In this document: positions 1-6,168 of the stretch, piece after piece
Layout of the letters: every line of letters starts with the position of its first letter
How positions within the stretch are numbered: position 1 is the stretch's first letter
From: Clostridia bacterium
GTDB lineage: Bacteria; Bacillota; Clostridia; UBA1381
Direction: 5' to 3'
Length of the DNA: 6,576 nucleotides
Assembly: GCA_008668455.1 (NCBI GenBank)
Contig: RQCD01000103.1
Location: 1-6,576 of the forward strand
The notes under the pieces: generated by a model
The model's input: the letters and a program-made list of their open reading frames with translations, nothing else
What the model was told of the DNA's origin: nothing
The model's database searches: none
Position numbers and translations under genes: made by a program

Positions 1-3
1 GGG

Positions 4-32
4 TTGAAAAAAAAGAAAAACTCTGATATAAT
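4..32 (+). promoter_or_regulatory. Sigma-A type promoter with extended -10, upstream of cca
   Basis: A -35 box TTGAAA (4-9) and a perfect -10 box TATAAT (27-32) are separated by exactly 17 nt. A TG dinucleotide at 24-25, one base before the -10, makes it an extended -10 promoter. The spacer is rich in A-tracts. Transcription would start near 39-40, leaving a leader of about 32 nt before the cca start codon, too short for a riboswitch or attenuator. No other convincing promoter was seen before the end of lgt, so this one probably drives all four genes. The start site is inferred from spacing. Confidence 0.88.
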
Positions 33-57
33 ATATATTTAAGAAGTTATTCAAAAA

Positions 58-66
58 AGGAGGAGG
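58..66 (+). promoter_or_regulatory. Ribosome binding site of cca (overlapping double Shine-Dalgarno)
   Basis: AGGAGG occurs twice in overlap, at 58-63 and 61-66. The first copy lies 8 nt and the second 5 nt before the ATG at 72. Both spacings suit that start, while the out-of-frame ATG at 67 would sit only 0-3 nt from the site. This selects 72 as the start and predicts strong initiation for the first gene of the operon. Confidence 0.85.
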
Positions 67-71
67 ATGGA

Positions 72-1421
72 ATGGAGCTGCCAGTCAGCCGGGACGCTTG
101 CCGGATTCTTGACACCCTGGAGGCACACGGATACACTGCATATATTGTCGGCGGCGCTGTGCGCGATCTGCTGTTGGGCAAAGTTCCGCACGACTACGAC
201 ATCGCCACCTCTGCCCTCCCCTTTCAGGTCAAAGCGATTTTTAAACGAACGGTTGATACCGGTTTATCTCATGGAACGGTGACCGTTTTGGACGGAAAAA
301 CTGCCTGCGAGGTGACCACCTTCCGCACAGACGGCAGCTATCAGGACTGCCGCCATCCGGAGCAGGTATTTTTTGTGGACTCGATTGAAGCCGACCTTGC
401 CCGGCGTGACTTTACCGTCAATGCCATGGCATACCACCCGGAGCGCGGTTTGACAGATCCATACGGCGGCAGAGAGGATTTGGAAAAAAAGCTTCTTCGC
501 ACCGTCGGCAATCCGGAGCTTCGTTTCCGCGAGGACGCGCTCCGCATGCTGCGTGCTGTCCGATTGTCGGCAACGATGGATTTTTCCCTGGATGAGGAAA
601 CCTTCTCGGCTATCAGAAAATGTGCGCTCCTGATCCGGCGGATAAGCGCCGAACGCGCCCGGACCGAGCTGGATTTACTCCTCTGCTCTCCCCATCCGGA
701 ACGGCTGTATCTTCTGCACGAAGCAGGACTCATGCGCTATCTTCTGCCGGAGGTAGAGGCATGCTTTGGGGTGGAGCAGAAAAACAAGTATCATATTTAT
801 GATGTCGGCAGACACATTCTTGAGGCTGTGATTTACACGCCGTGTGAATCAATTCTGCGCTGGGCAGCGCTCCTGCACGATATCGGAAAGCCGCTCTGCC
901 AGAGTACGGACGCAAACGGCATTATTCACTTTTACGGACACCACCGCGAGAGCGTCCGGCTCGCAAATGACATTCTGCACCGTTTCCGGATGGAGCATAG
1001 CGCCATTTCCGACATTCTAACCCTGATTGAAAATCATGATGTCCGGATAGACGCCACACTTCCGGGGGTGAAGCGGATGATGGCAAAGACCGGCGCATCG
1101 CTTTTTGATAAGCTTTTGCTTTTGCAGGAGGCAGACAACCACGCAAAAAACATGCAATATTTCGAGGAAAAAAAAGCAAGACTCACCGAATGCCGCAGGC
1201 TTTATCGCCAGGTACTATCCGAGCATCAGCCTTATCTTTTAAGCGATCTCGCCGTGAGCGGCAGAGATTTAATCCGGATCGGATTCCGGCCCGGAAAAGA
1301 GCTCGGAGACGTTTTAAAAGCGCTGTTGGACGAGATTTTGCTGCATCCGGAAAAGAACAGACAGGACTATTTGCTGCCCAGAGCAAGGGAACTCAGAAAA
1401 ATGAAAGGAACGATCACATAA
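72..1421 (+). CDS. cca: CCA tRNA nucleotidyltransferase with HD domain
   Basis: The 449-residue product is a class II CCA-adding enzyme of the poly(A) polymerase/CCA family, which adds or repairs the 3' CCA of tRNAs in the cytoplasm using CTP and ATP. The head holds GGAVRD (27-32), then DYD with the two metal-binding aspartates D41 and D43, and RRDFTVNAMA (111-120). The EDxxR nucleotide-recognition motif follows as E154, D155 and R158. An HD-type domain comes after it, with H-D at 269-270 in LLHDIGKP and GHH at 289-291; in this family it is associated with phosphohydrolase activity. Length fits single-polypeptide CCA enzymes carrying an HD domain. No key head-domain residue is missing. The start follows a strong double Shine-Dalgarno. 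The gene is first in the operon, and its TAA stop shares one base with the next ATG, suggesting translational coupling. A poly(A) polymerase role is possible in this superfamily but less likely for a Firmicute with this motif set. Confidence 0.95.
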   Translation: MELPVSRDACRILDTLEAHGYTAYIVGGAVRDLLLGKVPHDYDIATSALPFQVKAIFKRTVDTGLSHGTVTVLDGKTACEVTTFRTDGSYQDCRHPEQVFFVDSIEADLARRDFTVNAMAYHPERGLTDPYGGREDLEKKLLRTVGNPELRFREDALRMLRAVRLSATMDFSLDEETFSAIRKCALLIRRISAERARTELDLLLCSPHPERLYLLHEAGLMRYLLPEVEACFGVEQKNKYHIYDVGRHILEAVIYTPCESILRWAALLHDIGKPLCQSTDANGIIHFYGHHRESVRLANDILHRFRMEHSAISDILTLIENHDVRIDATLPGVKRMMAKTGASLFDKLLLLQEADNHAKNMQYFEEKKARLTECRRLYRQVLSEHQPYLLSDLAVSGRDLIRIGFRPGKELGDVLKALLDEILLHPEKNRQDYLLPRARELRKMKGTIT

Positions 1422-3124
1422 TGGAACAATCAAACGAACCAAAAACGCTGTACCGCGCAGGCAGAATCGACATTTCCGCAATCGGCTCTGACGCACAGCT
1501 GCGCCTTGGCGATTTAAACGGCGACGGGAGACTGGAAATTGTGGCTTTGCAGCCGGACTCCGGCATTGATGATCAGTTTCTGCCCCATTCGCTCTCCGCA
1601 GCGATCGCATACACCTTAGAGGGTGAGGTTTTGTGGCAGCTCGGGACACCCGACACGTCCTCCTCTGCCTGCCCCACCGACCTCCCGGCGCAGATCTATG
1701 ATATTGACCGGGACGGCATGAATGAATTCATCTGTGTCATGGACGGAATGCTTTGCATTTACGACGGAAAAACCGCCGAGCTGAAACGGCAGATAGAGCT
1801 TCCCGATCCGCAGGCACATGACTGTATCATCATTGCCGACGTGGAGGGAAAGGGATATCCGCAGAATCTGATTTTAAAGAACCGGTTTCATCAGCTGTGG
1901 GTGTTAGATTCGAATTTTAACGTTCTTTGGACATACAAAGGAAACATCGGTCATGTGCCGGTTGCCTGCGATTTAAACGGAGACGGACGCGATGAGATTA
2001 TTGCCGGGAAGGTGATCCTAAGCGCAGACGGTGAGGTTTTAACAGCCTTTGATCTGCCCGATTTTCCGCAAAGCATTTATGTCGGATCCATTTTATCAGA
2101 GACGCAGACGGAACAGACCGTCATTTTGCTGGGCGGAAAGGGAACCGCGGCGTATTCTGCCAGCGGAGAGCTTTTAGGAAGGCTGAAAACGCCGAGTGAT
2201 ACAGACCAGCTTACAATCGGCAGCTTTCGCGGCGGGCAGACTGTGCAGTTTGCAGGCTTTTATGCCGATCATGGTGACGACTCCCCCGGTTCAGGCATTT
2301 TCCTGACCGATTACCGCGGCAACACACTTTTTAAGGAAGGGCGCTCCGAATTGACGCCGGAGGTACAGATTCAGACCATTTATAACTTTGACGGAGAATA
2401 CCGGGATATGCTTCTGCTCTCCCGGCGCAGCGGTGCAGCGGCAGGCATTTTTGACGGCTACTTAAATCCGCTCTATCTGCTTCCGGAGGATGGATCTGCC
2501 ATCTGTGCAGACCTTTTAGGCGACGGTATCCCGCAGATTTTAGTGACGCACAACGGAATCGCCGAGCTTTACTCTGCCAGTCCTGTGGAGCTTGGGAAGC
2601 CGGTTGTTCCCTATTCCCGGCCGCAGCCGCAGTCACTTTATAATGAAACAATTTTCTCCTGCCGCGTGTGCGATCCCTCCCGGAATGCACTTCTGTTAGC
2701 CACTGCGGCAACTGAGCATTATGACGATATTTTCAGCTGGGCAGAGGCAGCCGCATTAGATCCTGCCGGCGACACTCCGATCAGCCGGGCAGATTTTCTG
2801 ATTCTGATGACTACGGCGCTGAATCTGCATGCTTACGATGCGGACGGCTATTCGGATGTATCTCCGAGAGACTATTATTATGACGCTGTCAGCACCATCA
2901 AAAAATTAGGCTATATGGACGATGTGGTAGGACGGTTTAATCCGCAGCTTGCAGCAACGGCAGAATTTGCAGATCAGATTCTGAAAAAAGCCGATATTAC
3001 ACCGATCACCGTAAAAAGCGGAGCAGACGAGCTGACGCGTACCGACGCGGCAAAATTTGTGCTCCAGATCCGCACGCAGAAAAATGAATCCACGCAGGGC
3101 ACACCCAGAAAGGAAGAAGAATAA
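1421..3124 (+). CDS. FG-GAP/VCBS-like propeller protein with C-terminal SLH-like repeats, function unknown
   Basis: I do not recognise a named gene. The 567-residue product has two parts. Residues about 10-390 carry spaced, calcium-loop-like motifs typical of FG-GAP/VCBS beta-propeller blades: DLNGDGRLEIV (31-41), DIDRDGMNEF (94-103), DLNGDGRDEII (184-194), and weaker DVEGKGYPQNL (140-150) and DLLGDGIPQIL (364-374). Phrases such as AYTLEGEVLW and VLDSNFNVLW between them look like blade strands. Residues about 434-550 resemble S-layer homology repeats: a compressed first unit (434-469, with ISRADF), a clear second unit (477-522, YSDVSP, then IKKLGYMDD and RFNPQL), and a remnant third (ELTRTDAAKF, 537-546). 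There is no signal peptide, lipobox or membrane helix, and eight cysteines are present, including CRVC at 414-417, so cytoplasmic location is inferred. The ATG at 1421 follows AAAGGAA (1404-1410) at 10 nt. The open frame continues upstream inside cca, but that extension adds no signal peptide. The N-terminal blade loosely recalls rhamnogalacturonan lyase propellers, but nothing supports enzymatic activity. Confidence 0.75.
   Translation: MEQSNEPKTLYRAGRIDISAIGSDAQLRLGDLNGDGRLEIVALQPDSGIDDQFLPHSLSAAIAYTLEGEVLWQLGTPDTSSSACPTDLPAQIYDIDRDGMNEFICVMDGMLCIYDGKTAELKRQIELPDPQAHDCIIIADVEGKGYPQNLILKNRFHQLWVLDSNFNVLWTYKGNIGHVPVACDLNGDGRDEIIAGKVILSADGEVLTAFDLPDFPQSIYVGSILSETQTEQTVILLGGKGTAAYSASGELLGRLKTPSDTDQLTIGSFRGGQTVQFAGFYADHGDDSPGSGIFLTDYRGNTLFKEGRSELTPEVQIQTIYNFDGEYRDMLLLSRRSGAAAGIFDGYLNPLYLLPEDGSAICADLLGDGIPQILVTHNGIAELYSASPVELGKPVVPYSRPQPQSLYNETIFSCRVCDPSRNALLLATAATEHYDDIFSWAEAAALDPAGDTPISRADFLILMTTALNLHAYDADGYSDVSPRDYYYDAVSTIKKLGYMDDVVGRFNPQLAATAEFADQILKKADITPITVKSGADELTRTDAAKFVLQIRTQKNESTQGTPRKEEE
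3109..3116 (+). promoter_or_regulatory. Ribosome binding site of tex, inside the end of the upstream gene
   Basis: AAAGGAAG lies within the last codons of the preceding gene, 12 nt before the ATG at 3129. The spacing is longer than optimal. With a 4 nt intergenic gap, ribosomes finishing the upstream gene may reinitiate here. The site supports 3129 over the in-frame ATGs at 3057 and 3084, which would overlap the upstream gene and add residues not expected in Tex. Confidence 0.6.
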
Positions 3125-3128
3125 CCTT

Positions 3129-5273
3129 ATGGATACGATTACACAAACACTGATGCAGGAATTTTCCCTGAAGGAATTTCAGGTGGTAAATACGCTCCGC
3201 CTGATTGACGAGGGAAACACCATTCCGTTTATCGCGCGTTACCGCAAGGAGGTAACCGGAGAATTATCGGACGAGGTACTCCGAAACCTTTCCGAACGGC
3301 TTGAATATCTGCGCGGCCTGGAATCCCGGAAAGAGGAAATCGCCCGTCTGATTGATGAGCAGGAAAAGCTGACGCCGGAGCTTGCCGCAGCAATCCAGGC
3401 TGCAAAAACCATGACGGAATTAGAGGACATCTACCGTCCATACCGTCCGAAACGCAGAACCCGTGCCACCATTGCAAAGGAGCGCGGCTTAGAACCGCTT
3501 TCCGAGCTGCTTTTATTACAGGATCACACCGATCCGGCAAAAGCGGCAGCAGACTATATCACCGAGGAAGTTCCCACCGCAGAGGATGCGCTTGCCGGAG
3601 CAATGGATATCATTGCCGAGCAGATTTCAGACAATGCGGACTATCGCGGAAAAATCCGGGAAATTACCCTGCAAAACGCTCTCTTAGTCAGCAAGGCGGC
3701 AAAAGACGAGGACAGCGTTTACAGTCTTTACTACGACTTTTCCGAGCCGGCAGAAAAAATCGCAAACCATCGCATTTTAGCAGTCAACCGCGGTGAAAAG
3801 GAAGGCTTTTTAAGCGTAAAATTAGAATTAAACGAAGAATTTGTTCTGGATTATCTGAGAAAGCAGGTTGCAAAGGTTCCGCCGACGAAATCGACCGAAT
3901 ATATCCGGCTGGCTGCCGAGGACGCCTATAAGCGTTTAATTGCGCCGTCGGTAGAAACGGAAATCCGGAATCTTTTAACCGAGCGCGCGCAGGAAGCTGC
4001 CATTAAGGTCTTTTCCAAAAACCTGAACGGTCTGCTTTTGCAGCCGCCGATCAAGGGAAAAACCGTTTTAGGCTTGGATCCGGGGTATCGTACCGGATGT
4101 AAGGTTGCCGTTGTGGACGAAACCGGAAAGGTGTTAGATACCGGCATTGTCTACTGCACACTTCCCAATCACGACCGCGAAAAAGCAAAGAAAATTTTGA
4201 AAAATCTGATCAAAAAGCATCATGTCAAGCTCATTTCCATCGGAAACGGAACAGCCTCCAAGGAAACGGAGATGGTTGCCGCCGAGGTGATTCACGAGCT
4301 TGACGACGAGGTTTATTATATGGTGGTCAGCGAGGCTGGCGCATCGGTATACTCTGCCTCCAAGCTTGCCACCGAGGAATTTCCGGAATATGACGTAGCG
4401 CTCCGGAGCGCCGTATCAATCGCGCGCCGCTTGCAGGATCCGTTAGCAGAGCTGGTTAAAATCGATCCGAAGGCTATCGGCGTCGGACAGTATCAGCATG
4501 ACATGAACCAAAAGCGTCTCGGCGAAGCATTAGGCGGTGTGGTGGAGGACTGTGTAAACAGCGTTGGTGTGGATTTAAATACCGCATCCCCCTCCCTGCT
4601 TTCCTATATTTCCGGAATTAACGCAGGTGTGGCAAAGAATATCTGCACCTACCGCGAGGAAAACGGAAAATTCAAAAACCGAAAACAACTTTTAAAGGTT
4701 GCAAAATTAGGACAAAAAGCATTTGAGCAGTGCGCCGGCTTTTTGCGGATTACCGACGGCGACAACGTGTTAGACAACACCTCCGTCCATCCGGAAAGCT
4801 ACAAAGCATGCGGAGAACTGCTGCAGCTTCTCGGCTACACCTTAGAGGACGTTTCGGGCGGACAGATAGAGGATTTGAAAAAGCGTTTAAAGAAAGAAAA
4901 TCTGAATGCACTTTCCGAACAGCTTGGAATCGGCATTCCGACCATCCGCGACATTGCAGACAGTCTCTTAAAAAAAGGCCGCGATCCGCGTGAGGAGCTG
5001 CCGCAGCCGGTGTTGCAGTCGGACATTATGGATATGAACGATTTAAAGCCGGGTATGATTTTAACCGGCACAGTCCGGAATGTGATTGATTTCGGCGCAT
5101 TTGTCGATATTGGAGTACATCAGGACGGTCTGGTGCATATTTCCCAGATCTGCAACCGCTATATCAAGCATCCGACCGATGTGCTGTCGGTGGGGGATAT
5201 TGTCAGGGTCAGGGTGTTGGAGGTTGATCCGAAAAAGAAACGGATCGGACTGACGATGAAAGGAGTCGAATAA
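3129..5273 (+). CDS. tex: Tex family transcription accessory / S1 RNA-binding protein
   Basis: The 714-residue product matches the Tex (YhgF/YdcI) family, nucleic-acid-binding proteins related to eukaryotic Spt6 that act with the transcription machinery; the precise role in Firmicutes is unsettled. Length fits Gram-positive members of roughly 720 residues. Domains in order are an N-terminal Tex helical region with the hallmark FIARYRKEVTGEL (34-46) and the DIYRPYRPKRRTRA segment (100-113), a YqgF-like RNase H fold starting at LGLDPGYRTGCK (304-315), helix-hairpin-helix elements with NTASPSLLSYISGI (484-497) and the following KFKNRKQLLKVAKLG (514-528), and a C-terminal S1 domain (about 639-711) with GTVRNVIDFGAFVDIG and DGLVHISQI. 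The start at 3129 gives the usual Tex N-terminus (MDTITQTLMQEF). Longer in-frame starts overlap the gene before it. The gene begins 4 nt after that gene and ends 2 nt before lgt, so it is an internal operon member. No frameshift or missing domain was seen. Confidence 0.95.
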   Translation: MDTITQTLMQEFSLKEFQVVNTLRLIDEGNTIPFIARYRKEVTGELSDEVLRNLSERLEYLRGLESRKEEIARLIDEQEKLTPELAAAIQAAKTMTELEDIYRPYRPKRRTRATIAKERGLEPLSELLLLQDHTDPAKAAADYITEEVPTAEDALAGAMDIIAEQISDNADYRGKIREITLQNALLVSKAAKDEDSVYSLYYDFSEPAEKIANHRILAVNRGEKEGFLSVKLELNEEFVLDYLRKQVAKVPPTKSTEYIRLAAEDAYKRLIAPSVETEIRNLLTERAQEAAIKVFSKNLNGLLLQPPIKGKTVLGLDPGYRTGCKVAVVDETGKVLDTGIVYCTLPNHDREKAKKILKNLIKKHHVKLISIGNGTASKETEMVAAEVIHELDDEVYYMVVSEAGASVYSASKLATEEFPEYDVALRSAVSIARRLQDPLAELVKIDPKAIGVGQYQHDMNQKRLGEALGGVVEDCVNSVGVDLNTASPSLLSYISGINAGVAKNICTYREENGKFKNRKQLLKVAKLGQKAFEQCAGFLRITDGDNVLDNTSVHPESYKACGELLQLLGYTLEDVSGGQIEDLKKRLKKENLNALSEQLGIGIPTIRDIADSLLKKGRDPREELPQPVLQSDIMDMNDLKPGMILTGTVRNVIDFGAFVDIGVHQDGLVHISQICNRYIKHPTDVLSVGDIVRVRVLEVDPKKKRIGLTMKGVE

Positions 5274-5275
5274 GC

Positions 5276-6067
5276 ATGAGCAACGTCATCTCCTTTCCCG
5301 GCTTAGGCGGTCTGACCCTGCACATCAACCGGGTGGCTTTCAGTCTCTTTGGCAAGGATATTTACTGGTATGCGCTCATTCTGATGTCCGGCTATCTTTT
5401 GGGACTGCTTTTCGTCAGCAAAACCTGCGAAAAGCGCGGCGTTTCCAAGGATACAGTCTGGGATGTCTGCTTCTATGGTCTGATTTTCGGTCTGATCGGA
5501 GCAAGATTCTATTATGTCGTTTTCGACTGGGAATCGATGGAGGGAAGCTTCTGGAACGTGTTTAAAATCTGGGAGGGCGGCATTGCCATCTATGGCGCGT
5601 TAATCGGTGCGATTCTCTCCACGCTCGTCTACTGCCGCAAAAAGAAATTAAGCTTTTTCAAGGTTGCAGATGTCTGTGCGCCCGGGCTGCTGATCGGTCA
5701 GCTGATCGGACGCTGGGGAAACTTTGTCAATGCCGAGGTTTACGGCAGAGAAACCTCCTCCTTTCTGCGCATGTCCATCAATGGCGCAGCAGGGGTTCAT
5801 CCGCTGTTTTTATATGAATCGGTCTGGAATCTTTTCGGACTGATTCTCCTGCTTTGCTTTCGTGACCGCAAAAAAGCGGACGGACAGGTGTTTTTTGCGT
5901 ATTCCCTCTGGTACGGAACGGGCAGGCTGTTTTTGGAGGGCATGCGGCAAAGTCAGTATATTCTGTATCTGATTCCAAACGTTTTGGGAATCTCTCAGGT
6001 GGTTGCACTTGCTGCGATCCTGGTTTCTGCCGGCTGCATTGTCTATCTGGGCAAGCATAAGAGCTGA
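5276..6067 (+). CDS. lgt: Prolipoprotein diacylglyceryl transferase
   Basis: Lgt is an integral membrane enzyme that transfers a diacylglyceryl group from phosphatidylglycerol to the lipobox cysteine of prelipoproteins, the first step of lipoprotein maturation. The 263-residue product is of normal length. It has about seven hydrophobic segments (near 32-49, 64-82, 101-119, 132-145, 173-194, 203-219 and 232-257). The family signature GRWGNFVNAEVYG spans 145-157, with R146, N149, N152, E154 and G157 matching the conserved positions. Other conserved elements are WY (31-32), ARFYYVVF (76-83), HPLFLYES (175-182) and WYGTGRLFLEGMR (212-224). The E. coli His103 position appears to be Tyr106 here (GGIAIYGALIG). 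Function is otherwise well supported. AAAGGAG (5259-5265) lies 10 nt before the ATG, inside the end of tex, and the gap to tex is 2 nt. It is the last gene of the operon and is followed by a strong terminator. Confidence 0.96.
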   Translation: MSNVISFPGLGGLTLHINRVAFSLFGKDIYWYALILMSGYLLGLLFVSKTCEKRGVSKDTVWDVCFYGLIFGLIGARFYYVVFDWESMEGSFWNVFKIWEGGIAIYGALIGAILSTLVYCRKKKLSFFKVADVCAPGLLIGQLIGRWGNFVNAEVYGRETSSFLRMSINGAAGVHPLFLYESVWNLFGLILLLCFRDRKKADGQVFFAYSLWYGTGRLFLEGMRQSQYILYLIPNVLGISQVVALAAILVSAGCIVYLGKHKS

Positions 6068-6081
6068 TCATTTTTTTGTTG

Positions 6082-6114
6082 AAAAAAAGAGTGCAGAACG
6101 CATAAAACGCACCC
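6082..6114 (-). terminator. Probable intrinsic terminator of the minus-strand aminotransferase gene
   Basis: Read on the minus strand, GGGTGCG (6114-6108) can pair with TGCACTC (6095-6089) as a 7 bp RNA stem. Five pairs are Watson-Crick and two are G-U wobbles, around a 12 nt loop. A run of seven T follows directly (6088-6082). Position fits: about 50 nt after the aminotransferase stop codon and before the lgt stop is reached. The stem is modest, so the call is less certain than for the plus-strand terminator. Confidence 0.55.
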
Positions 6115-6123
6115 AACTGAACA

Positions 6124-6168
6124 AAGGCTGACGCGAATACACCTTCACGTCAGCCTTCCTGTTTTTTT
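6124..6168 (+). terminator. Rho-independent terminator of the cca-to-lgt operon
   Basis: AAGGCTGACG (6124-6133) is a perfect 10 bp inverted match to CGTCAGCCTT (6148-6157). The stem can continue inward past one C-A mismatch through GAA/TTC, leaving a 6 nt loop (6138-6143). After a 4 nt spacer, seven T (6162-6168) complete the signal. It starts 57 nt after the lgt stop codon. The last two T also belong to the stop codon of the convergent aminotransferase. There is no strong T-tract on the other side, so its main action should be on plus-strand transcription. Confidence 0.92.

Noticed and set aside
67..282. Open frame starting at ATG 67, in another frame at the start of cca
   Set aside because: Its start is too close to the Shine-Dalgarno, the product has no recognisable features, and it lies wholly within the well-supported cca gene.
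341..733. Minus-strand open frame of 130 codons inside cca
   Set aside because: Rich in Ser and Arg as expected for an antisense shadow, and it overlaps catalytic motifs of cca on the other strand.
1190..1420. Upstream extension of the propeller/SLH gene to ATG 1190
   Set aside because: The extension lies inside cca, is rich in Arg and Lys without domain sense, and gives no signal peptide. The ATG at 1421 has a ribosome binding site and the usual overlap with the cca stop.
2331..2711. Minus-strand open frame of 126 codons inside the propeller gene
   Set aside because: The composition is what antisense reading of a coding region gives, with no recognisable motif. The plus-strand gene explains this stretch.
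3057..3128. Longer tex starts at 3057 or 3084
   Set aside because: They would overlap the upstream gene and add a basic tail not typical of Tex. The start at 3129 gives the family's usual N-terminus.
6071..6088. T7-GTTG-A7 inverted repeat just after lgt as a terminator hairpin
   Set aside because: The stem is only A-T pairs and too weak to terminate alone. The A7 half is better explained as the T-tract of the minus-strand terminator.
6079..6106. Possible promoter (TTGAAA, 16 nt, CATAAA) between lgt and the terminator
   Set aside because: The -10 match is poor and any transcript would end at the terminator within about 60 nt. There is no sign of a small RNA gene there beyond the hairpins.
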